Notes: generated by a model not told the origin, from the sequence alone. Shown: positions 9,795 through 19,103, numbered from the stretch's first letter. The stretch: DNA of 64,000 nt from Aureliella helgolandensis (GCF_007752135.1 NZ_CP036298.1:3534001-3598000), one strand, 5' to 3'. Translations and numbers: made by a program.

Positions 9795-10587
9795 ATGGCA
9801 AAAGATGAGCAAATTGAGGCTGCTGAACAGTTGTAGGGCAGCGTCCAGGATTGCTTGCCAGCTGAGTTTGAGCCAGTTGCGACCGTGGTGATCCGAACAA
9901 TACGGTTACCCTAATAAAGTGGTTACCAGAGGTCCGCTGCGGCGATTTGCCTATACAATCGGGCTCCACGAACGTTTTGGTTTTGAGCTGGTTTTTGCAG
10001 GGGGCCACTTTTACTCAATTCGGCCGGTCCATGAAATTATCGCTAGTTTTGCTAACCGTGCACACAAGCAAGCAAATCACGGAGAGACAGTCGTTCTGGA
10101 GGATCTAGGTGAGTTCTCGATGCGCGCAGTCGACACGACTTGATCAGGGGTGATGCTTCTCGGTGCGGAGGATATCTACGGCATTCCATCAGTTCGAGCA
10201 TATCAAATTGCACCTGATCAATCGCATTGGACCAGTGATATTCCAAATCTTGCGATTCCATGGAGTCTTAGAACAGAAACGCTCTGCCGTTGGCTCAAAG
10301 ACCGCTGGGACTTGCCGTTCAGCGAAGAGTCGATCGCAATTACGAACCTTGACGCTCTTGCAGGCTATTGCATTACCGAAGCGGTTCGATGGGGTAATTC
10401 AGAATGGGAATTGTTTTCAGGAGGAGGCGATGAAGTGGCTGAGAGTGAGGCTAGGAAGATTCCGCTCGCTACCTTGTTCGCATTCGATTCTAGCTTGCAA
10501 CCGGTTACGGAATTGCAGGTGGGGGAAGGGGGCTGGAGAGAGGACATTGGGAGTGAGTTGCAGAGGTGGACTCACGGCGAGAGTTAG
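9795..10587 (+). pseudogene. Decayed DUF4262-like gene
   Basis: A strong SD (GGGAGGGGA) precedes ATG 9795, but that frame meets a TAG at 9834 after 13 codons (MAKDEQIEAAEQL). Protein-like sequence resumes in another frame from about 9892: RRFAYTIGLHERFGFELVFAGG, which resembles the FAYTIGL opening of DUF4262 proteins, then a TGA at 10141. In the same frame it continues as GVMLLGAEDIYGIPSVRAYQI up to a stop at 10585-10587. Reading across the TGA restores one continuous product, so at least a nonsense change and an upstream frameshift or stop are present. DUF4262 has no known function. A weaker alternative is two short live genes starting at GTG 9919 and at 10150. Confidence 0.5.
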
Positions 10588-10636
10588 GTGCCATGCGATT
10601 GTACAGTTGAAGTCCAAAATGGTGGCAAATACCAAC

Positions 10637-10674
10637 GAAAAAAATGCCCGTGACGCCTTTTGCGCCACGAGCAT
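10637..10674 (-). terminator. Rho-independent terminator of the BBP7 gene
   Basis: Read on the minus strand, a stem of about 13 pairs (ATGCTCGTG pairing with CACGGGCAT, plus an inner GCGC/GCGT, with G-T pairs) closes an AAAAG loop and is followed by a T-run. It lies about 40 nt after the stop of the BBP7-family gene. Confidence 0.8.
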
Positions 10675-10712
10675 TCCTTGATCTCCAACTGCTTGATCCG
10701 CAATGTTGGGAT

Positions 10713-12074
10713 CTAGAATCTCCAGTTTAGACCTAGATCGATACCTTGCATCCAGAAGCTGTCTGAGACGTCGCTGGCTGGTGGTCGGGTGATGACTCCC
10801 CCAGCTGTGACTGAGGCGGGATCGAAGGCTCCACCAACTTGGTCGCCAGCCATCGCTACGCTGGACCAGAACATGAAGGTGTATCCGACGGTGAAGTCGA
10901 GGTTGTCTCGAACCGCGTACCCCAACTTGATGCCCAGCTCAGGGATGAATGCAAATTCATCTCGGCTTGAACCGTAGGAACTCGGCGAGTAGAAGCCGTC
11001 GGCGGTGGGAGTCACTACACTATTGAACTCCTCGGTCCGACTACCGCTGCTGCGACGCGTTTGGTGCATGTTCCCGAAGCTAATCTTCGCCAGTGTTGAG
11101 AGGCTGAGCTTGCTGCGTGTAACGCTGCTCAACACCCCAATGTGTCCCCCGTGAAACTCATTCGTGCTCTCGAACAAATCGCTTCCTTGGAAGATGGTAC
11201 CGTCGGGAATTGCATCGCCGGTGAAGTTGTTGGTCGACGTGTATCCGACGCCCAAAGAATCTTTGAGGCGATTGTAGGTGTATCCCACCAGCAAATCGGC
11301 GCGATGGTCATTGGCGCGGCCTAGAAGCAGGTGCAGGGAGCTGTCGGATCCAAACATCTGCAGCTCGGATTCTACAGACGCATTTCCGGTGATTCTACCA
11401 TTGACGCCGCCGTCAAAGAAAGCGACTTGGAACGCGTCATTGTTGTTGGTCGCAGAGTTGTATACCGGCAGGCCAATGGACGTGGTCGCGTCGCTGTTGG
11501 CTGCTTCCGAGGAGGATGTGGTGAAGAGCCCGTAGACACGGCCCGCAACAGCTACCTTTTCACAATCGTCGAGGTACATGCCCCACGAGACGCGATAGCC
11601 AGGCTGCAATCCACGGTCACTACCATCATTCCCACCGAACAGAGTGTTGACGCCATTGGCACCCGCAATGGCTTGGACGCCGGTGCCTGCAGTGGTTAGC
11701 ATGGCGGGGGAGCGGTTCTTTTCGCCAAACCACAGGAGTGCTTCGGTACTGAACCAACCTAGGCTGGAAGAGTTGCTTGCGCTTTGAGTGTAGTGATTTG
11801 CACCTGTGCCGTGGCTGGCGGTGGGAGCAAGCATCTTCATGTCAACGATGGTTTCGTTGTCAATGTAGCCTCCCGTGGGAGTCGTCGTGCGAAACTCCGT
11901 GGGGCGAACGTCAGGAGTGCTCGCAGCATAGCTGCTGCTGTCTCCGACACTTCGCACGCCGTCACCAACGTGACGACCGGCAGGTGGGGCGGATGGGTAA
12001 GTGCCTTGAGCGGCGGCTTGGTTCAAGCCCAAACCGGCTAAGGTTAGCGACAGTACTAAGTTTCGGATTTTCAT
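10713..12074 (-). CDS. BBP7-family outer-membrane beta-barrel protein
   Basis: The 453-residue protein begins with a signal peptide (MKIRNLVLSLTLAGLGLNQAAAQ, cleavage after about residue 22) and a Ser/Thr/Gly-rich linker. From about residue 105 it has the planctomycete BBP7 pattern: WFSTEALLWFGEKNRSPAMLTT, then GLQPGYRVSWGMYLDDCEKVAV, alternating amphipathic strands (LLVGYTYNRLKDSLGV, ELGIKLGYAVRDNLDFTVGYTFMFWSSVA) and a C-terminal strand ending in an aromatic residue (GLNWRF), as in outer-membrane barrels. The family is largely confined to Planctomycetota; its role is unknown beyond an inferred cell-surface location. It is monocistronic with its own terminator and is transcribed divergently from the secA-like gene. 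Confidence 0.85.
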   Translation of the reverse strand: MKIRNLVLSLTLAGLGLNQAAAQGTYPSAPPAGRHVGDGVRSVGDSSSYAASTPDVRPTEFRTTTPTGGYIDNETIVDMKMLAPTASHGTGANHYTQSASNSSSLGWFSTEALLWFGEKNRSPAMLTTAGTGVQAIAGANGVNTLFGGNDGSDRGLQPGYRVSWGMYLDDCEKVAVAGRVYGLFTTSSSEAANSDATTSIGLPVYNSATNNNDAFQVAFFDGGVNGRITGNASVESELQMFGSDSSLHLLLGRANDHRADLLVGYTYNRLKDSLGVGYTSTNNFTGDAIPDGTIFQGSDLFESTNEFHGGHIGVLSSVTRSKLSLSTLAKISFGNMHQTRRSSGSRTEEFNSVVTPTADGFYSPSSYGSSRDEFAFIPELGIKLGYAVRDNLDFTVGYTFMFWSSVAMAGDQVGGAFDPASVTAGGVITRPPASDVSDSFWMQGIDLGLNWRF

Positions 12075-12191
12075 TTATTTGGTTCTCGCGGACGGATCAA
12101 GCGTCAGTGTCGTTAAACGTAGATCGGTCGATAGAGCCAGTACTTCAAGCAAAAAAAGTACATCCGGCACAGTCTCTCTAAACTACCGAGT

Positions 12192-12220
12192 TTGACATTG
12201 CCCTCTTTTCCGGCATAACA
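12192..12220 (+). promoter_or_regulatory. Candidate sigma70-type promoter for the secA-like gene
   Basis: TTGACA at 12192-12197 is followed after 16-17 nt by CATAAC/ATAACA (about 12214-12220). It lies about 120 nt upstream of the secA-like start in the divergent intergenic region. The -10 match is only partial. Confidence 0.35.
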
Positions 12221-12338
12221 GGCCCGATTGCTGACGGTTTCTAGCGGCGGCCGCTCAGTAGTTAGCCCCCAAAAACACCGGTTTGGTTAAACTGAAAGAA
12301 CGTATTGATAGAATCCAGCCGGCCCTGCCGCTCACTGA

Positions 12339-14456
12339 ATGTGCGTTATGAATCAGAATCCAGTTTCCAACTCATCCGGAACCCGACCTGCGAACGCCAG
12401 CGAGGGAAGTGAGTTGCCTGTGATTGCAACATCCACAGGAGAAGCTCCCAATCCGTCACTTTCGGCAATGGCACCGGGAGGCGACGCGATTCCGGAATCG
12501 AGTGGCAAGTTACCGAGTCGACCTCGCATTGCCGCCGGTCTGCGGCTTCCCGGCGCCAGCGCCGTGCGCGTGCGTCGCTGGACGGCAACGCTGCGGGAAG
12601 TGGCAAATCTTGAGCCCCAGACGCGACGATTCAACAACGAGGAACTGCGCAAGGCGAGTCTTTCACTCCGATTTCGAGCCATGAGTGGGGAGCCCTTGTT
12701 AAAGCTGATGCCGGAGGCGTTCGCCTTGGTTCGCGAAGCGGGCCGGCGCGCACTGAACATGCGGCATTTCGATGTCCAGATCGTGGGCGGCGCAGCCCTG
12801 TGCGATGGTTGCATCACCGAAATGCAAACCGGAGAGGGAAAGACGTTGACGGCCACCTTGCCCTTGTACCTGCACTCGCTTGCCAATAAGGGGGCACATT
12901 TGGCGACCGTCAACGACTATCTGGCAGAACGCGATGCACAATGGATGGAACCGATCTACCAATTGCTAGGACTGACCGTTGGAGTGGTATTGACCGACAG
13001 CACTCCGGACCAACGTCGCAAGGCCTATGGCTCTGATGTTACCTACGGAACGGCCAAAGAGTTTGGCTTTGACTTCTTGCGCGATCGCCTACTATTGCGA
13101 GCCCAGGGTAGGATGCAAAGCGATTTTTTGGGCGAAGGGAGTTCCGAACGGTGGAGTAGTGGTGGAGATGAACCGGTTCAACGAACCATGCATTTTGCAT
13201 TGGTGGATGAAGCGGATAGTATCCTGATTGACGAGGCCCGCACGCCGCTGATTATCGGGTCGCTCGGCGATGAATCGAGAGAGATGGTAATTGCTACTTT
13301 TCGCTGGGCCGCTGAACAGGCAGAGCGTTTTGAGCGCGAAGAGCACTACACGTTAGAGAATGAAACTAGAAAAGTTGAACTGACCGGTCGAGGCCGTTCT
13401 CTAGTTCGAGCGCTGCCACGCGAGGACATCATGCGAGTCGTACCCTTGGTCGATTTGTATGACTACATCGAGCGCGCGATCAAGGTGCATGGAGAGTTTA
13501 TCCGTGACCGCCAGTACGTCGTCCGCGATGATGAAATTGTCATCGTCGATGAGTTCACAGGTCGACTGGCGGAGGGACGCAAGTGGCGAGATGGGATACA
13601 CCAAGCGATTGAGGCAAAGGAGAAGATTGAGGTTAGCGTGCCAACCGGGCAAGCTGCGCGGATTACCGTACAAGATCTCTTTCAACGCTACCGCCATTTG
13701 GCCGGGATGACGGGGACCGCATCGACGAGTTCACCGGAGTTGGCCAAAATCTACAAAACCCCAGTGGTTATCGTTCCTACCAATCGGCCACCAAGACGTG
13801 TCCGTTTGCCAGACCGTGTATTTGGAACGATGGAGCAGAAGTTTGAGGCTATCATTGAGGAAATTAAGCAATACCACGAGCAACAACGGCCCGTCTTGAT
13901 CGGGACGCGCTCGATCGATAAATCGATGATCCTATCAAAAATGCTCGAAAATTCGGGGATCAAGCATGATGTGCTCAACGCAAACCAGGTGGAACGGGAA
14001 GCGGAGATCGTAGCCGAAGCCGGTAAAAAAGGGCGGGTCACGGTGGCGACCAACATGGCGGGGCGTGGTACCGACGTCAAACTCGATCAGGAAGTCCGCG
14101 ATATTGGAGGGATGCATGTGATCTGTACCGAGTTGCATGATGCAGCTCGTATCGACCGTCAGTTGATTGGACGCTGTGGACGACAGGGAGACCCCGGCTC
14201 GTACCGTCAGTACATGTCGTTAGACGATGACATCCTTCGCGGTGGCTATGGCAATCGTCGCGCAGAACAGCTTGCTGAAACAGGGAGAGCTCGCAATGGC
14301 CCCTTCCACCGCATGGCGACTCTCGTGCGCCGCGCCCAACGCCGCGTGGAACGAAAGCACTTTCGGGATCGCATGATGCTCTTGCACCATGAACGGGAGC
14401 GGACCAAGTTGCAACGCGAAATCGGGCAGGATACCTACTTGGACACGGCAGAATAG
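12339..14456 (+). CDS. Short SecA-like preprotein translocase ATPase
   Basis: The 705-residue protein has the SecA motor signatures: Walker A in MQTGEGKTLTATLPLYL (about 161-178), TVNDYLAERDAQWM, YGTAKEFGFDFLRD, the DEAD-type LVDEADSILIDEARTPLI (about 288-305), MTGTAS, TNMAGRGTDVKL (about 568-580) and IGRCGRQGDPGS (about 609-621). The N-terminal 75 residues are Ser/Pro-rich and unlike SecA. The chain stops shortly after the segment equivalent to the start of the helical scaffold (RDRMMLLHHERERTKLQRE). The helical wing and the zinc-binding tail of housekeeping SecA (usually 800-1100 residues) are therefore absent. This suggests an accessory SecA paralogue driving a subset of exports rather than the main translocase. 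ATG 12348 is an alternative start. Confidence 0.85.
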   Translation: MCVMNQNPVSNSSGTRPANASEGSELPVIATSTGEAPNPSLSAMAPGGDAIPESSGKLPSRPRIAAGLRLPGASAVRVRRWTATLREVANLEPQTRRFNNEELRKASLSLRFRAMSGEPLLKLMPEAFALVREAGRRALNMRHFDVQIVGGAALCDGCITEMQTGEGKTLTATLPLYLHSLANKGAHLATVNDYLAERDAQWMEPIYQLLGLTVGVVLTDSTPDQRRKAYGSDVTYGTAKEFGFDFLRDRLLLRAQGRMQSDFLGEGSSERWSSGGDEPVQRTMHFALVDEADSILIDEARTPLIIGSLGDESREMVIATFRWAAEQAERFEREEHYTLENETRKVELTGRGRSLVRALPREDIMRVVPLVDLYDYIERAIKVHGEFIRDRQYVVRDDEIVIVDEFTGRLAEGRKWRDGIHQAIEAKEKIEVSVPTGQAARITVQDLFQRYRHLAGMTGTASTSSPELAKIYKTPVVIVPTNRPPRRVRLPDRVFGTMEQKFEAIIEEIKQYHEQQRPVLIGTRSIDKSMILSKMLENSGIKHDVLNANQVEREAEIVAEAGKKGRVTVATNMAGRGTDVKLDQEVRDIGGMHVICTELHDAARIDRQLIGRCGRQGDPGSYRQYMSLDDDILRGGYGNRRAEQLAETGRARNGPFHRMATLVRRAQRRVERKHFRDRMMLLHHERERTKLQREIGQDTYLDTAE

Positions 14457-14510
14457 GCCCAATGCGTTCTGCCTGATCGCAGCAAACCTCAGACTGCGTG
14501 GGGTGAAAGT

Positions 14511-15254
14511 TTACTTGAGAGCAATGGTTTGCCGTAGAGGCTTCAGAATCCCTTCGACCAAGTAATCATCTGCCATTTGTTCGCAGATTCCGGCTAGGCG
14601 GAGCAACTCTTCGCCGAACTTTTCATGGCTCGCCAAACTGTCGTAGCGTCGTACGGTCAGATAGACGCTTAGTGGTTCCTCGGCGTATTCGTCGCTGCGT
14701 ACCTGATACGCTGTCGTGCGAGACTCAAAGGCCAACCGGCATTGTGTCTTACACTCATCGTCGAGTGCAATTTGGAGGATCGGTTCGTAGCTCAGGATTG
14801 AGGTCCCCTTGAGTTCGGAAAAACGCTCCATGGGAGAGATCATGCCAAGTGCTTCTGCCAGGAGTTCGTTGTGATTGCCGCGATAGTTGAAGTCGAAACC
14901 CATCGTGATATTTAGCGATTCACAATCCAAATGGCTAATCGACAATTCGTAGGGAATCAACTCCAGGACCATTTGGTGCTGGTCAATTGCACTTGCCAAG
15001 GACTCGGGATTCACTGCCCCGCTGCAAACGCGTTTCGGTTCGGTTGAGATCCAGCGGTAGCGTCCTGCTTCCTTCTCCTCTTCCAGACAGAATTCACCAT
15101 TGTCTCGCGCATAGAAGTTCGACATGCGGGGAAAACGCTTCTGAACCTGTTCAAAGAAATGCAGAATGGCTTCTCTGTTCTGCGGTAATTCCATTTCCGT
15201 GCCAAGGTGCATGTTCAAATAGAATTCATCGCACAGAGCACCATACTTATGCAT
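14511..15254 (-). CDS. Conserved-looking hypothetical protein
   Basis: The 247-residue product has no signal peptide, no membrane segment and no motif I recognise. It is compositionally normal for a cytoplasmic protein, with well-mixed charged and aromatic residues (KYGALCDEFYLNMHLGTEMELP near the start). The start is supported by AAAGGGA about 6 nt before the ATG. It faces the secA-like gene tail to tail with a 54-bp gap and no clear terminator. It is probably a planctomycete lineage protein; that is inference from the absence of any familiar family. Confidence 0.7.
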   Translation of the reverse strand: MHKYGALCDEFYLNMHLGTEMELPQNREAILHFFEQVQKRFPRMSNFYARDNGEFCLEEEKEAGRYRWISTEPKRVCSGAVNPESLASAIDQHQMVLELIPYELSISHLDCESLNITMGFDFNYRGNHNELLAEALGMISPMERFSELKGTSILSYEPILQIALDDECKTQCRLAFESRTTAYQVRSDEYAEEPLSVYLTVRRYDSLASHEKFGEELLRLAGICEQMADDYLVEGILKPLRQTIALK

Positions 15255-15736
15255 TCAGTGTCCCTTTAAAAGTAGTGTTGAATATGCTGGCAATTGCCAG
15301 CGAAACGGCAGAGCAGGGCAGAGCTAAAGCTGCATCACCCCTTAGAATTATGGTTGCAGGATTTGCCTGCGGTATGCACCAAATGTAGATGCTCTACGGT
15401 AATACTGCTGGACTCCACCACGAGCTGCGAAAGAGTACTCGCACATTACCCCGTGTTGAATCTTCGAGCCGTGAACGCGTCGTCGAACCTTGAACGTGGC
15501 CGTGCATCGCTGACGACCCTACGCTCGGGGACTCGTAACTTCGCCTGCAATAGCCAGGCATCAAACTCCAGTGGAGATGGTGGTACAAGTGCATTGTCAA
15601 ACCCTAATTCTTAGTGCTGACAATGCACTAGCCTCCTACCTACCTTCGCCATTACGATTTACAGCTTGTAGAAGTATAGGACTGAAGCAAGTCGAATGTC
15701 AAAGAGGGCGACGATGTGACAGGGGCAATCCCAACG
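15255..15736. other. Gene-free stretch with a 12-bp inverted repeat
   Basis: There is no supported gene in these 482 bp. It includes a perfect 12-bp inverted repeat, AGTGCATTGTCA (15588-15599) and TGACAATGCACT (15618-15629), with an 18-nt spacer and no T-run after it. Confidence 0.5.
15588..15629. repeat. 12-bp perfect inverted repeat
   Basis: The two arms at 15588-15599 and 15618-15629 are exact reverse complements separated by 18 nt. The element lies about 110 nt upstream of the gamma-glutamylcyclotransferase gene. It could be an operator or an RNA hairpin; the sequence does not decide. Confidence 0.6.
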
Positions 15737-16159
15737 ATGAAAACTTCGCATTTTTTTGTCTATGGTACACTCAAACGGGGCAATTGTCGCGACACATGCT
15801 GGCCGTGTGCAGCCATCGACGTTGCTCCAGCTTGGGTGTACGGGGCATTGTACGATGTAGGACCCTATCCTGCCCTATTTGTCGGCAAAGATCGCGTATT
15901 AGGAGAAATTTGGACGTTCCAGGACTCTGATTGCGGCCTAGTTACCGAGACGCTCGATGAAATCGAAGGGACGAATCAGGGGGGAGTCGTTAATCTCTAC
16001 AATCGTGAGGCCGTCACAGCGCATCGATTCGACGAAACCGAATGCCGAGCTTGGATCTATTTTTATGCGAATCTCCAGCAGCGATCCCATTTGCGCTATG
16101 TGACTCCCCGGCAACCGCCGCCCCAGTTCGCACTGGCCACTCCCTACGCCTATTGGTGA
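15737..16159 (+). CDS. Gamma-glutamylcyclotransferase (AIG2-like) family protein
   Basis: The protein opens with FFVYGTLKRGN, the YGTL phosphate-loop motif of the gamma-glutamylcyclotransferase/AIG2 fold. GALYDVGPYPALF and VLGEIWTF follow, and then LDEIEGTNQGG, whose glutamate matches the family's catalytic residue. These enzymes release 5-oxoproline from gamma-glutamyl amino acids or peptides, though many members have unknown substrates. The size (140 residues) is normal. A GTG at 15716 in the same frame, with GAGGG upstream, would add seven residues; the ATG is preferred because family proteins start just before YGTL. It is a cytoplasmic single gene. Confidence 0.8.
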   Translation: MKTSHFFVYGTLKRGNCRDTCWPCAAIDVAPAWVYGALYDVGPYPALFVGKDRVLGEIWTFQDSDCGLVTETLDEIEGTNQGGVVNLYNREAVTAHRFDETECRAWIYFYANLQQRSHLRYVTPRQPPPQFALATPYAYW

Positions 16160-16253
16160 GGGCTCTTGGAACGCGGAGGGCTGTGCCTGGGGGCCCTGTA
16201 GAGCTAGCCAACTGAGCGCGATTTCGCTGGGTCCTCGGACCTCAGTCCTCAGA

Positions 16254-17282
16254 CTAGAGCTGGGGCGGTGAGGCGTAGCGGGTGGTCAACTCTTGAACCG
16301 TTGCGGCAATTTCTTGCCGGCAAGATTCGGGAGTGAGTATTTCGGCTTCACTTCCCAATCGGAGGACTCGTTGAATGATCTCGGTATCGTGGTACGCGGT
16401 GACTTTGAGCAGGACTTTGCCGTCGGCTTCCTCAACGATCTCCTGTTCGGCATGCCACGGATCCTCTTGGACCCAGCGAGCAGCTTGGGCGGAGAGTCGG
16501 ATCACATATTGCTTTGAATTGGCTCCGCTAAAGATTCCCACGGACTGTCCGAGGTGCGATTGGATATCGATTTGCTGATTGGGTTTAAACCAGCTGTCGA
16601 GTGCTTTGGCGGAAGTAAAGCGATCGAGTTTCCAGTGGCGAATGCGCTCACTCCCCACGCCATCTCGCGATTCCTCGGTCGACACCACGTAGATGCTCGA
16701 TTGGAACAACACAACGCCATAGGGCTCAATCGTACGGACCGACGCGGCGCGTCCAGGAACCTGATAGGTCATCTCCAAGTGGCGATGTTCTTGAATCGCG
16801 CGATTGACGGTTTTCAGGATTCCCTGGTGTTTTTCATAGGTTTTCGTGGGCAAACCGAGGACGTAGAGCGTTCGTCGGTAACGCTCATAATGTTCCCAGA
16901 CCGCCTCCGGAAGTTGGTCGCCAACCTTGTTCCAAAAGGACTCGATCCCAATCCAAAATTGGGTACCCACCAGTGGCAGCATGAGATCACGGCCCATCGA
17001 AAGGGCAATGAGTTCACTGGCGGTGATCGCGATTTTTTGCAGACCCTTGTCGCTCCGACTCAGTTTCCAGATTCGTCCTCGCTGGGTTTCCTCATCGGAA
17101 ATCGGCAACCCCGCGGCGGTCAACGCTTCCAAATCGCGTCGGATACTTCGCGGGTGAAGAGAGGTCAGCCCGAGTTCCTCCACGACCGAATCGCGTAATT
17201 CTTCTAGCGTCGCACCAAAACGCAGGCGCTCCAAAATTTGCAGTATTTTGTGCTGCCGAATTAACTGTTCGTTGCGTGCCAA
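16254..17282 (-). CDS. WYL-domain transcriptional regulator
   Basis: The 342-residue protein has an N-terminal winged helix-turn-helix (about 8-70: ILQILERLRFGATLEELRD then HPRSIRRDLEALTAAGLPI), a linker, a WYL domain (about 150-245, with MTYQVPGRAASVRTIEPYGVVLF and RIRHWKLDRFTSAKALD) and a C-terminal WCX-like extension (VLRLGSEAEILTPESCRQEI). This is the YafY/PafBC-like architecture. WYL proteins sense nucleic-acid or other ligands and regulate DNA-damage, defence or metabolic genes; the target here is unknown. It follows the bifunctional-nuclease-domain gene by 30 bp on the same strand, so the two are probably co-transcribed. Confidence 0.85.
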   Translation of the reverse strand: MARNEQLIRQHKILQILERLRFGATLEELRDSVVEELGLTSLHPRSIRRDLEALTAAGLPISDEETQRGRIWKLSRSDKGLQKIAITASELIALSMGRDLMLPLVGTQFWIGIESFWNKVGDQLPEAVWEHYERYRRTLYVLGLPTKTYEKHQGILKTVNRAIQEHRHLEMTYQVPGRAASVRTIEPYGVVLFQSSIYVVSTEESRDGVGSERIRHWKLDRFTSAKALDSWFKPNQQIDIQSHLGQSVGIFSGANSKQYVIRLSAQAARWVQEDPWHAEQEIVEEADGKVLLKVTAYHDTEIIQRVLRLGSEAEILTPESCRQEIAATVQELTTRYASPPQL

Positions 17283-17312
17283 GATGTAGTTCCTCCATGA
17301 AACAGGTAAGTG

Positions 17313-17726
17313 CTAACTGGCCGCTTGTTCGAGTACCGTCTCTTCCACATAGATGGGTAAGGGGGGGCTAAACGTTACCGCAACTGCAATGGCATCGCTA
17401 GGGCGTGCATCGACTTCGATCAACTCGTCTCCTTTGCGGAGTTGAAGTTTGGCGAAGTAGGTGTGTTCGTGTAGCTCGCTGATCTTAACGCTTTCAACGA
17501 CGGCACCTAAGCTTTCCGCGACGGAGACGAGCAGGTCGTGGGTCAAGGGGCGAGGAGGCGTGAATCCCTCTTTGACTCGCCGATCTATGCTGGTGGCTTC
17601 AAAAATACCTATCAAAATCGGAAACTGACGCTCTCCATCGATTTCCTGAAGATAGATAACTTGGTTGTCGCTGATTTCACTGATAATAATGCGAGCCAAT
17701 TGCATTTGAACCGACATGAGTTCCAA
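17313..17726 (-). CDS. Bifunctional nuclease (BFN/DUF151) domain protein
   Basis: The 137-residue protein is essentially one BFN domain: VIYLQEIDGERQFPILIGIFEA, then RPLTHDLLVSVAESLGA and the highly conserved VDARPSDAIAVAV near residues 105-118. Single-domain BFN proteins have been reported as DNases/RNases in some organisms and are widespread in bacteria with unclear roles. It is cytoplasmic, with no signal peptide. It is the first gene of a probable two-gene operon with the WYL regulator, and its start faces pdxA divergently across 275 bp. Confidence 0.85.
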   Translation of the reverse strand: MELMSVQMQLARIIISEISDNQVIYLQEIDGERQFPILIGIFEATSIDRRVKEGFTPPRPLTHDLLVSVAESLGAVVESVKISELHEHTYFAKLQLRKGDELIEVDARPSDAIAVAVTFSPPLPIYVEETVLEQAAS

Positions 17727-18001
17727 TTCCTAGAGGTTTAGTTGCTCGAACTAGATTCGAAACGTTGCGTACGAGCGGTCCGATAGCAGAAAGCTCCCAA
17801 TCTGGCCCGTTGGCAAATTGCTCTAGTAAGACCAGAATCGGATTATATCCGTAGTGGCCAAGGAAGCGTAGCGTGCGGCTCCTTGGAAGCGTGCTGAGTG
17901 CGAGGTGGAACTGACCTTCTTAGAATTCTATGCGCGTTCTATGAAGGAAGAAGTGTGGCCGAGCCTTTTTCTGTCTACCTAGAAATTGTGAATGTCATTT
18001 G

Positions 18002-19018
18002 ATGCGAAAACCTAAAATTGCTCTGACCCTGGGAGATCCGGCCGGTGTCGGCCCAGAATTGGCACTCTGCGCACTGTCGGACCAGGAACTGCTGGCCCAA
18101 ATTGATTTGGTGGTCATCGGAAATGTGGAAATTCTGCAGCGTTGTGCGCAGAAATTGGGAAAGAAGCTCCCTCAATTCTTCCAGCTTTCGAAGCAGCAGT
18201 TTTTAGAGGGGAATTACCGATTCCCTTCAGTGGTTGACCTCGAATTTCCTGGTGGCTTTGAGTCGTTTCCTGAAGGCCGTTTTCCATCGGGACAGCTATC
18301 TGCGAGCTGCGGAAAAGCGGCGTTCCAGTACATTCAGCTCGCGATTGACGCAGCTTTAGAGGGAACCGTCGATGCGATCACGACCGCTCCCATCAACAAG
18401 GAAGCCTTGCATTTAGCGGGCCTGGACTACCCTGGGCATACTGAGATGTTTGCCGAACGGGCGAAGTCGGAGCGATGGTGCATGATGCAATATTCCGAAG
18501 AGATCACCTGCTCCTTCGTGACCGTACATGTTGGCTACGCGGAAGTTCCCGCGTTAATCACTGAGTCGCGTGTTCTGCAAACGATTGAATTAACGGCCGA
18601 GGCGCTGCAAAAGATCGAATCGAAATCGCCCCATTTGGTCGTGTGTGGGCTCAACCCGCACGCTGGAGAAAATGGGTTGTTCGGCCAGGGGGAAGAAGAG
18701 CGGGCAATTATACCGGCGATAGCACGGGCACGCGAAATGGGGATTTCCATCGAGGGGCCGTTGCCACCTGACACTGCGTTTCTCCCCGCCAAGCGCCGTG
18801 CCACCGACGGCTTCATATGCATGTACCACGACCAGGGGCATATACCGCTGAAAGCCTTGGCATTCGATTCCGCCGTCAATACCACTCTGGGCCTACCTAT
18901 CCTGCGCACAAGCGTGGATCATGGCACGGCCTTCGATATCGCGTGGAAGGGGCTTGCCAACATGGGCAGCCTGTATGCCGCCTTACGATTGGCAGCCAAA
19001 CTGGCCCCCAGACCTTAA
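18002..19018 (+). CDS. pdxA: 4-hydroxythreonine-4-phosphate dehydrogenase
   Basis: PdxA oxidises 4-phosphohydroxy-L-threonine with NAD in the DXP-dependent pyridoxal-5'-phosphate pathway. The product is typical in length (338 residues) and motifs: ALTLGDPAGVGPELA at the start, ITTAPINKEAL, and the three metal-ligand histidines in GHTEMFAER (about 146), NPHAGENGLFG (about 219) and YHDQGHIPLKAL (about 275). The ATG at 18002 is used; a TTG directly before it is less likely. The stop codon TAA lies within a TTAA that is repeated on the far side of the adjoining IS element, so the insertion hit the end of this gene without truncating it. Downstream co-transcribed genes, if any, would be cut off. 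Confidence 0.95.
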   Translation: MRKPKIALTLGDPAGVGPELALCALSDQELLAQIDLVVIGNVEILQRCAQKLGKKLPQFFQLSKQQFLEGNYRFPSVVDLEFPGGFESFPEGRFPSGQLSASCGKAAFQYIQLAIDAALEGTVDAITTAPINKEALHLAGLDYPGHTEMFAERAKSERWCMMQYSEEITCSFVTVHVGYAEVPALITESRVLQTIELTAEALQKIESKSPHLVVCGLNPHAGENGLFGQGEEERAIIPAIARAREMGISIEGPLPPDTAFLPAKRRATDGFICMYHDQGHIPLKALAFDSAVNTTLGLPILRTSVDHGTAFDIAWKGLANMGSLYAALRLAAKLAPRP

Positions 19019-19103
19019 CGGGCTGTTGAAATAGTAACCCGCCTAGGCTGTGAATTTTTAGCCAAGTGGTTTGCAAATTAATTTTGGGCGCTACTACTAT
19101 AGC

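Noticed and set aside
10141-10143. In-frame TGA in the DUF4262-like gene as a recoded (selenocysteine) codon
   Set aside because: No SECIS-like hairpin was seen and the gene has a second break upstream, so decay explains it better.
16554-17198. 214-codon plus-strand ORF opposite the WYL gene
   Set aside because: Antisense shadow: the WYL regulator on the other strand has clear domains, this ORF has none.
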